From: Bacteroidota bacterium
GTDB lineage: Bacteria; Bacteroidota; Bacteroidia; Flavobacteriales_F; PHOS-HE28
Length of the DNA stretch: 10,779 bases
Assembly: GCA_023430325.1 (NCBI GenBank)
Contig: JAEZAU010000165.1
Location: forward strand, 1 to 10,779
Direction of reading: 5' to 3'
Under the pieces are notes generated by a model. That model was not told where the DNA came from and did not search any database. It saw only the letters and a program-made list of their open reading frames with translations. Both the position numbers and the translations under genes were made by a program. Below are positions 6,098 through 10,779 of the stretch, in pieces (within the stretch, counting starts at the first letter, position 1; the number at the start of each line of letters is the position of its first letter).

Positions 6098-7222
6098 TTA
6101 GTGGTTCACTACAACACGCTGCACCTTGATGGGCTCGCCGTTGCGGGTCACGTTCACGAAGTAGTAACCGTTGTTCAGGTCGTTCACATCCAGGTTGATG
6201 ATGCGGCGCTCACCGGCGGTCAGGCTCACCTGGGTGGTGCTGCCGATCGTACGGCCAACTGCATCGATCATGTTGATGGCGATGGTGCCATTCGCAACGC
6301 TGCCGATCTCGATGCTGATGCGATCGGTGGCCGGGTTGGGGTAGATCGAAAGCTCATCGCTCATGGAATTGCGCATGTCCTTTTTGGTACCAGTTGCGCA
6401 AGTGAGGAAGCCATTGTTGGTGGTGCCGTCCACGAAGTTCTCGTTCACCATGGAAAGAGCGCTGTTCAACTGGCTTGCGGTGTAGGAGGAAGCGCAACCA
6501 CCGATGAAGTTGTTGGCTTCCTGAAGCAACTGGTTCACTGTCCAACCGGCGAAAGTGCCGCTGTTGATGGTGGCATCGCCGAGCAGGCCGCTGCTGGCAC
6601 CGAAATCAGGATCGTAAGCATCGAAACCAACGCTCAAGGTGGCAGCGACCAACTGGCCGGCAAGCACGTTCTTATAGGTATTTCCCGGGTTCACCATGTT
6701 ACCGGCGTTCAATGCACGTGCGGTGCTGCCGCTTGGAAGGAATGCATCAACTGCTGCAGCGTTCGTGAGGCTGAGCGTATTGGTGCAGCCGATCGTGAGA
6801 CCCATCGGGAAGGCCGATGCAAAATTGGCATTGCGATAAGCTCCAGGGTTATTGCCATTGGCAGGGGAACCCCAGCCACCCTGTGTCTGGGTGCGCAGCT
6901 GGCATTCTTCGTGCTCCTTGGCGCAATCGATCACGAAATCGACCTTGTCGAAGCAACCGGCGGCATCGGTAACCATCACCCAATAGGCGCCATTCGGCAG
7001 GTCGCTATAGAACATGCCATCGAGGCCGGGTACGGACCACGTGTAGGTCCAGGGGCTGATCGCCGTGCCCTCATCAATGGTCACTGCGGCCCATCCGATG
7101 TCCTCGGCCATGCAACCGTAGTCCACGGTGATGTTCAGGTTGCAATCCTGCGCTTTCGCAGGTACAGCAGCCATGCCGATGATCGCCAGGGCGCCGAGCA
7201 TTTTAGGAGTAGAGAACTTCAT
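6098..7222 (-). CDS. T9SS-secreted protein with SprB-like repeat and a conserved central domain
   Basis: I place the start at the ATG at 7222 (374 aa), not 11 codons earlier at 7255. MKFSTPKMLGALAIIGMAAVPAKA is a compact signal peptide, and the promoter -7 box covers 7253-7260. Residues 27-100 resemble one SprB-type repeat: ITVDYGC, then PWTYTWSVPG, then LPNGAYWVMVTDAAGC. Residues 107 to about 285 form a Gly/Asn-rich globular region opening RTQTQGGWGSPANGNNPGAY and including FLPSGSTARALNAG and LAGQLVAATLSVGFD. I recognise its style from Bacteroidota secreted proteins but know no function. Residues 291-374 are a canonical T9SS type A sorting domain (LSIYPNPATDRISIEI, then NNGYYFVNVT, then VQRVVVNH). 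The protein should be exported by Sec, then T9SS, and be surface-bound or released. It is transcribed alone from a recognisable promoter to a strong terminator. Confidence 0.9.
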   Translation of the reverse strand: MKFSTPKMLGALAIIGMAAVPAKAQDCNLNITVDYGCMAEDIGWAAVTIDEGTAISPWTYTWSVPGLDGMFYSDLPNGAYWVMVTDAAGCFDKVDFVIDCAKEHEECQLRTQTQGGWGSPANGNNPGAYRNANFASAFPMGLTIGCTNTLSLTNAAAVDAFLPSGSTARALNAGNMVNPGNTYKNVLAGQLVAATLSVGFDAYDPDFGASSGLLGDATINSGTFAGWTVNQLLQEANNFIGGCASSYTASQLNSALSMVNENFVDGTTNNGFLTCATGTKKDMRNSMSDELSIYPNPATDRISIEIGSVANGTIAINMIDAVGRTIGSTTQVSLTAGERRIINLDVNDLNNGYYFVNVTRNGEPIKVQRVVVNH

Positions 7223-7252
7223 GTTGTTTGGAAGGTTTGTCCGTTTCGGTGG

Positions 7253-7284
7253 CAAATATTCATGGATCCACGAAAATTTGTCAA
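7253..7284 (-). promoter_or_regulatory. Promoter of the SprB-like T9SS gene
   Basis: On the minus strand TTG (7282-7284) is followed after 21 bp by AATATTTG (7253-7260), one mismatch from TAnnTTTG. It lies 30 bp before the preferred ATG at 7222 and argues against the upstream ATG at 7255, which falls within the -7 box. Confidence 0.6.
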
Positions 7285-7339
7285 GCCTTATCGAAGAAAT
7301 TGCGGTATTCGTCGAACGCCGACGATCCGGCGCAACATT

Positions 7340-7864
7340 TTAACTGACGATCCCAGTGGCTTCCATGCGAAGCCGATCGATCATTTCATCGATCCATTTT
7401 GTTTCACACAGGCTGGGGATGAGCATTGGAGCGAAGGAGCGAATGGGACCTTCAAGCCGGGAATGTTCACGCACATGCTGCGGGGGGATCGCTCCATCGG
7501 AATAGGCCAGAACGATGTTCAGGAAGACGCTTAACATGAACACCGATCGCACGATACCCGCAACGATACCTGCCAGACGGTTCGCAAGGCCGAGCATGGC
7601 CAGATCGATGAGGGCGGTGAGCGCCCTGGCCAGCAGGTGAACAAGTATGATCACAATAAGGAAGGTGACCAGGAACGTAATGATCGTGCGTTCAGAGCCT
7701 AGCCCGATCCATGCGCCCACATGATCGCTGAAATGCACAGCAGCATAGATGCCCACGAACAACGCCAGCAACGAACATACCTCAACAATGAAACCGCGGC
7801 GATATCCGGTGAAGGCGGCAATGCAGAGCCAGAGAACGATCAATAGATCAAGCCAGTTGGGCAT
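7340..7864 (-). CDS. CvpA-family inner-membrane protein
   Basis: A 174-residue polytopic membrane protein. It begins MPNWLDLLIVLWLCIAAFTGYRRGFIVEV, the typical CvpA/colicin V production family opening with the conserved YRRGF turn. About four hydrophobic helices follow, near residues 4-20, 27-44, 62-83 and 96-117. A longer reading from 7981 adds 39 non-hydrophobic residues and would overlap the divergent neighbour, so I prefer the ATG at 7864. CvpA proteins are linked to colicin V production and envelope stress tolerance in enterobacteria; the role in Bacteroidota is not established. The polar C-terminal tail (about 45 residues) is probably cytoplasmic or periplasmic. The next gene is divergent, with only 50 bp between start codons. 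Confidence 0.88.
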   Translation of the reverse strand: MPNWLDLLIVLWLCIAAFTGYRRGFIVEVCSLLALFVGIYAAVHFSDHVGAWIGLGSERTIITFLVTFLIVIILVHLLARALTALIDLAMLGLANRLAGIVAGIVRSVFMLSVFLNIVLAYSDGAIPPQHVREHSRLEGPIRSFAPMLIPSLCETKWIDEMIDRLRMEATGIVS

Positions 7865-7914
7865 CGCGGCGGCAAGGTAGCCGATCGCTGCCAACACCGA
7901 TCTTTGTGCACCTG

Positions 7915-8244
7915 ATGGACCTTGTATTCGAGAAACGCTGGCGCGAACTGGTGGCAAGGCTGTCCGAGCGTTTCGAGGCACCGCTCGATCTGAACGCCAT
8001 TCTTTTCCTGATCGGTGTTCAGGAGTTGGGACAGCATGCCCGCAATTTCAAGAAGGATGAGAAGCTGGACCTGATGCACATCGCCATCTGTGTTGTGCTG
8101 GCCCCTTACGGCTACTACAAGGAATTGGGCCGTGATGCTGATGGCTGGCCGCATTTTGAACGCATCAAGGACCTGCCTGTGCTTGGTCCCAAAGAGCAGG
8201 AGCGGCTGATGAAGGATGCCGTGCTGGACTACTTCGAGGAATGA
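7915..8244 (+). CDS. Conserved small protein of unknown function
   Basis: A 109-residue soluble protein with no signal peptide or membrane segment. Strongly patterned blocks suggest a real conserved family: PLDLNAILFLIGVQELGQ (residues 23-40), FKKDEKLDLMHIAICVVLAP (45-64) and GYYKELGRDADGWPHF (66-81). The composition is mostly helical with conserved-looking D/E, H and aromatic residues. I recognise it only as a Bacteroidota-type hypothetical protein, and no function can be given. The ATG at 7915 is preferred over an in-frame GTG at 7906, because a -7-like GATCTTTG (7899-7906) overlaps the GTG. The gene is divergent from cvpA, and its stop codon directly abuts the stop of the convergent lipoprotein gene. 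Confidence 0.8.
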   Translation: MDLVFEKRWRELVARLSERFEAPLDLNAILFLIGVQELGQHARNFKKDEKLDLMHIAICVVLAPYGYYKELGRDADGWPHFERIKDLPVLGPKEQERLMKDAVLDYFEE

Positions 8245-8637
8245 CTATTCCGGGACCTTCAAGAACACTGTCTCCTCGTTCTTCTCCTCTTCCAGGATCT
8301 TGATGATCCCTTCGCCCACCATGGTGTCCTTCGTACAATAGAGGTCCAGCACTGCGAAACCCGACTGGCCCTGCTCGTAAAAGTCGGTGTAGTCAAAAGT
8401 GACCTGGCCCGACCCATCGGTGTAGCCCTCCTTGTTCAAGCGGGTAGGATCGCCCAGTGGGATCGGAGGGTTCGCGAAGATCTTCACATAAGCTTCAGGC
8501 ACCACGCTGCCATCCTGCCGCTTCACGGTGATCACCGCGGTGGTAGGTTCCTCCTTGTTGCACGAGGAGATGAACGGGGCGATGATCGCGAGCATGAGCG
8601 CGTTGGTAAGCACGCGGCGGATCAAGGTCGTACGCAT
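8245..8637 (-). CDS. Small secreted lipoprotein, probable Ig-like fold
   Basis: This 130-residue protein starts at the ATG at 8637. MRTTLIRRVLTNALMLAIIAPFISSC is a lipoprotein signal peptide with the lipid-modified Cys at residue 26. The following NKEE resembles the acidic export signals described for Bacteroidota surface lipoproteins, so it may be surface-exposed. The body (AVITVKRQDGSVVPEAYVKIF, then GYTDGSGQVTFDY, then GFAVLDLYC) has the look of a carboxypeptidase regulatory-like or Ig-type beta sandwich. No enzymatic motif is seen. The frame remains open well upstream of this ATG, but that extension overlaps the secreted cyclophilin gene on the other strand and lacks protein-like character. 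It is divergent from the cyclophilin gene, with 40 bp between starts, and convergent end-to-end with the small hypothetical gene. Confidence 0.85.
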   Translation of the reverse strand: MRTTLIRRVLTNALMLAIIAPFISSCNKEEPTTAVITVKRQDGSVVPEAYVKIFANPPIPLGDPTRLNKEGYTDGSGQVTFDYTDFYEQGQSGFAVLDLYCTKDTMVGEGIIKILEEEKNEETVFLKVPE

Positions 8638-8642
8638 TGGGT

Positions 8643-8650
8643 TACTTTTG
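8643..8650 (+). promoter_or_regulatory. -7 promoter element for the cyclophilin-pheS operon
   Basis: TACTTTTG is an exact match to the Bacteroidota -7 consensus TAnnTTTG and lies 27 bp upstream of the ATG at 8678. No TTG is found at the usual distance upstream, so this is a partial promoter match. It sits in the 40-bp divergent gap with the lipoprotein gene. Confidence 0.45.
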
Positions 8651-8677
8651 GCCGCCCGCACAGTGCGCAGGCTCGCG

Positions 8678-9400
8678 ATGTCAAATGTAATCAACTCCCT
8701 TTTATCGCGCGAGCCCTTTTCTTCAAAGGACTTCAAGAACGGCAGGCTTTTACGGCGATCCCTGTCCGCGATAGGTGTCCTGCTCACATCCTTGAGCCTG
8801 TTCTCCCAGCCACCTGCGGACAAGCGGCGCGTGCATGTGGAGGTGCGCACCGGGCTCGGCAACTTCACCATCGAACTGTATAATGCGACCCCGGAGCATC
8901 GGGATAATTTCATCAGGCTGGTGAAGGAAGGGAGGTATGATTCTATTCCTTTCGATCGGATCGTTCCTGCTTTGGCGATCGAAGCGGGTGATAGCGCCAC
9001 GAAGGAATGCGCTGGTGAAGAGGCGTTGTCTGCGGAGATCGTTCCGGGGTTGATACATAAGCGCGGCGCGATCGGGATGGCCCACCTATCGGATGAGGAT
9101 GATCCGTTGAACAGATCGGATTGTTCCAGATTCCATATCGTTCTGGGCAGGAGGTATACACTGGAAGATCTTGCGCGCATCGAAGAACGAAATGAGCGGT
9201 TCGGTACACCGCACACCTTCACGGAACCCGAGAAGGAGGTGTACAGAACCACCGGCGGAGCGCCACATCTCGATGGCCGGTACACGGTATTCGGTCATGT
9301 GGTGGAAGGGTTGGAGACCATTGACGCCATTGCCGCATTGACTGTTGATGGAGCGGACCGGCCCACGCAGGAAGTAAGGATGTTCATGTCTTTGAAATGA
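8678..9400 (+). CDS. Exported cyclophilin-type peptidyl-prolyl isomerase, divergent active site
   Basis: A 240-residue protein with the cyclophilin fold order: VEVRTGLGNFTIELYNATPEHRDNF near the N-terminus, then FDRIVPALAIEAGD (92-105), RGAIGMAH, SRFHIVLG (150-157) and a well-kept LDGRYTVFGHVVEGLETIDAI. A hydrophobic segment (RRSLSAIGVLLTSLSLFSQ, about residues 26-44) looks like a signal peptide, though its polar leader is long. The ATG at 8678 is chosen because it lies downstream of a -7 element and avoids overlapping the divergent lipoprotein gene. The catalytic Arg (R94) is kept, but several pocket residues differ from the human cyclophilin A pattern. The equivalents of F60, M61, Q63, Q111 and F113 are L99, A100, E102, R151 and H153, so activity or specificity may be altered. 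It overlaps pheS by 4 bp (ATGA), implying coupled translation. Confidence 0.87.
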   Translation: MSNVINSLLSREPFSSKDFKNGRLLRRSLSAIGVLLTSLSLFSQPPADKRRVHVEVRTGLGNFTIELYNATPEHRDNFIRLVKEGRYDSIPFDRIVPALAIEAGDSATKECAGEEALSAEIVPGLIHKRGAIGMAHLSDEDDPLNRSDCSRFHIVLGRRYTLEDLARIEERNERFGTPHTFTEPEKEVYRTTGGAPHLDGRYTVFGHVVEGLETIDAIAALTVDGADRPTQEVRMFMSLK

Positions 9401-10446
9401 TGGATCTGGACGAAAAGATAAAAGCTCTGGAAGAGCGGGTAAGATCGGCGTCGGCCTCTGCGGCCGATGAGGTGGAGAAGATCCGTGTGGCGCTGCTTGG
9501 CCGCAACGGGTCCATCACGGCGCTCTTCGATGCGTTCAAGGAAGTGCCCGGCGAGCAGAAGAAGCTTTATGGACAGCGGTTGAATCTGCTGAAGAAGGCG
9601 GCACAGGACAAGATCGAAGATCTGAAGGGCCAGATCAAAGGTCTATCAAGTACCGCAGCACCCTCCGTTGACCTTACAGCGCCTGCGCTCACATCGTTCA
9701 CCGGCAGTCTTCATCCGATCACGATCGTACGGCAGCGGATCGTTGATGTTTTTGCGCGGATCGGTTACACCGTGAGCCAGGGTCCGGAGGTGGAGGACGA
9801 CCACCACAACTTCACGGCGCTCAACTTTCCTCCGGATCACCCGGCGCGCGACATGCAGGATACGTTCTTCGTGTCACTTGGTGGATCGGAAGAACAATGG
9901 GCCTTACGCACGCACACCAGTAGCGTACAGGTGCGGGTGATGGAAAGCAGGAAGCCGCCGATCCGTACCATCTCACCGGGCCGGGTTTACAGGAACGAGG
10001 CTATCAGTGCTCGCGCGCATTGCATGTTCCACCAAGTGGAAGCGCTTTACGTGGACAAGGGCGTAAGTTTTGCGGAGCTCAAAGGCACGATCGACCATTT
10101 TGTGAAGGCGATGTTCGGGCGTGATGCGTCGATCCGTTTGCGGCCGAGCTATTTCCCGTTCACCGAACCAAGCGCCGAGGTCGACATGAGCTGTACCATT
10201 TGCGGAGGCGCCGGGTGCAACATCTGCAAAGGCAGTGGCTGGGTGGAGATCATGGGTTGCGGCATGGTCGATCCGGCGGTGTTCACCAATTGCGGCATCG
10301 ATCCGGAGGTGTACAGCGGTTTCGCCTTGGGCATGGGCATAGAGCGCATCACGCAATTGATCTATCGCGTTCCCGATCTGCGCCTGTACTGGGAGAACGA
10401 CGTGCGATTCCTGGATCAATTCACGGCGGCCACTTTCCGGAAGTAG
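9397..10446 (+). CDS. pheS: Phenylalanine--tRNA ligase alpha subunit
   Basis: This 349-residue alpha chain of the (alpha-beta)2 class II synthetase charges tRNA-Phe. It has the N-terminal coiled-coil arm (LLGRNGSITALFDAFKEVP) and HPITIVRQRIVDVFARIGY. Motif 2 is around RVYRNEAISARAHCMFHQVE, followed by FPFTEPSAEVD. GCGMVDPAVF leads to motif 3, GFALGMGIERI. A CxxC-x4-CxxC knuckle (C266, C269, C274, C277) precedes GWVEIMGCGMVDP. Such an insert occurs in some bacterial PheS and looks able to bind a metal. Length is normal. The start overlaps the cyclophilin stop by 4 bp (an alternative ATG is one codon later). pheT is not in the window after it, so the two subunits appear to be unlinked here, or pheT lies elsewhere. 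Confidence 0.97.
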   Translation: MMDLDEKIKALEERVRSASASAADEVEKIRVALLGRNGSITALFDAFKEVPGEQKKLYGQRLNLLKKAAQDKIEDLKGQIKGLSSTAAPSVDLTAPALTSFTGSLHPITIVRQRIVDVFARIGYTVSQGPEVEDDHHNFTALNFPPDHPARDMQDTFFVSLGGSEEQWALRTHTSSVQVRVMESRKPPIRTISPGRVYRNEAISARAHCMFHQVEALYVDKGVSFAELKGTIDHFVKAMFGRDASIRLRPSYFPFTEPSAEVDMSCTICGGAGCNICKGSGWVEIMGCGMVDPAVFTNCGIDPEVYSGFALGMGIERITQLIYRVPDLRLYWENDVRFLDQFTAATFRK

Positions 10447-10609
10447 GAGACGAACCGCTCCATCAGAACGCAAAGAGCGCAAAGGACTTATCAGAGTTCA
10501 AGCTCTGCGTTAGTTGCTTCGGACTGTTCTGCGTTGCATTCCCGTCGCGTCGTTGCGTCGTCGCGGTTCAATTTCATCCCCCAACTTTACAACCCCTCAA
10601 CCACCTCAA
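10447..10609. repeat. Intergenic region with GCAAAG-type imperfect palindrome
   Basis: This 163-bp gap has no protein-like frame. It contains ACGCAAAGAGCGCAAAG (about 10469-10485), a tandem of GCAAAG words. A short hairpin follows, CAGAG-TTCAAG-CTCTG (about 10494-10509), and then roughly inverted TTCTGCGTTGC-like words up to about 10560. Similar CGCAAAG palindromes recur as intergenic repeats in many bacterial genomes. I see no T-tract terminator for pheS and only a poor -7 match (CAACTTTA, 10582-10589) for the next gene. Confidence 0.4.
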
Positions 10610-10779
10610 CTGTCAACAGCTCTCCAAACCCAGGTCTGCATCATCGGCGGTGGTCCCGGTGGTTGCACCGCAGCGCTGAAACTTGCCCAGCACGGGATCC
10701 GATCCGTTGTCATCGAGAAGGCGATCTTCCCGCGCGACAAAGTGTGTGGCGATGCCTTGAGCGGAAAAGTGATGCGTAC
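10610..10779 (+). CDS. FAD-dependent oxidoreductase, geranylgeranyl reductase family (N-terminus only)
   Basis: The frame runs open to the window edge and gives QVCIIGGGPGGCTAALKLAQ, the GxGxxG dinucleotide-binding fold for FAD. It continues VVIEKAIFPRDKVCGDALSG, the (F/Y)PRxKxCG signature seen in geranylgeranyl reductase-like and related flavoproteins. Members reduce isoprenoid or aromatic substrates, and this one's substrate is unknown. No ATG exists in frame upstream. The most protein-like start is CTG at 10610 (reading M-S-T-A-L-Q-T before QVCII). A TTG at 10553 would add 19 residues rich in Ser, Pro and Gln. The start is therefore uncertain, but family assignment is good. It is the same strand as pheS but separated by 163 bp. 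Confidence 0.8.
   Translation, partial: MSTALQTQVCIIGGGPGGCTAALKLAQHGIRSVVIEKAIFPRDKVCGDALSGKVMR

Noticed and set aside
7317..7332. Hairpin CGCCG-N6-CGGCG after cvpA as a terminator
   Set aside because: The stem is only 5 bp and no T tract follows on the minus strand.
6068..7534. Plus-strand open frame of 488 codons
   Set aside because: Although long, it is antisense to the SprB-like T9SS gene and the end of cvpA. It crosses the promoter and terminator of the former and has no recognisable domain.
7865..7914. Paired promoters for cvpA and the small hypothetical gene
   Set aside because: Only a one-mismatch -7 box (GATCTTTG, 7899-7906) is visible on the plus strand, with no TTG at the proper distance; the minus strand gives no convincing match.
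8638..9285. Upstream extension of the lipoprotein frame
   Set aside because: It overlaps the cyclophilin gene on the other strand and would place the lipoprotein signal peptide in the middle of the protein.
1..10779. CRISPR array, transposase, integrase or toxin-antitoxin pair
   Set aside because: No regularly spaced repeats and no protein motifs of these systems were found; the only mobile-like signal is the tRNA-linked GIY-YIG unit.

Overview
The window looks like a chromosomal stretch from a moderately GC-rich member of the Bacteroidota, most likely Flavobacteriales-like. Three things point there: two secreted proteins with type IX secretion (T9SS) C-terminal sorting domains (PKD and SprB-like repeats), promoter candidates matching the Bacteroidota consensus TTG-N17-23-TAnnTTTG instead of the E. 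coli type, and little sign of Shine-Dalgarno sequences. Species cannot be named from the sequence.

Layout, left to right. (1) 1-2635, minus strand: a pair of secreted-protein genes, a five-repeat PKD-like T9SS protein followed by a beta-helix protein that runs off the left edge. Their stop and start codons share one base (TGATG), so they are probably translationally coupled. (2) 2675-3206, minus strand: a tRNA-Asn(GTT) gene with its own promoter and terminator. It is followed by a tiny GIY-YIG nuclease gene and then a second, damaged copy of the tRNA 3' end plus terminator. The arrangement looks like a ~374-bp cassette inserted at the 3' end of the tRNA gene, and it is the most unusual thing here. 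(3) 3254-4183, plus: a PfkB-family kinase, convergent with (4) 4211-6010, minus: uvrC for nucleotide excision repair. (5) 6044-7284, minus: a T9SS cargo protein with a recognisable promoter and a strong terminator. (6) 7340-7864, minus: a CvpA-family membrane protein, divergent from (7) 7915-8244, plus: a small conserved protein of unknown function. (8) 8245-8637, minus: a small lipoprotein whose stop codon directly abuts that of the previous gene. (9) 8678-10446, plus: a secreted cyclophilin-like protein overlapping pheS by 4 bp. (10) 10610-10779, plus: the start of an FAD-dependent oxidoreductase of the geranylgeranyl reductase family, with no visible ATG.

The housekeeping genes (uvrC, pheS, tRNA-Asn, cvpA) mark this as core chromosome. 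The accessory flavour comes from the tRNA-associated GIY-YIG cassette and the T9SS cargo genes. The hexamer CGATCG is strikingly frequent throughout. No CRISPR array, transposase, integrase or rRNA was seen.
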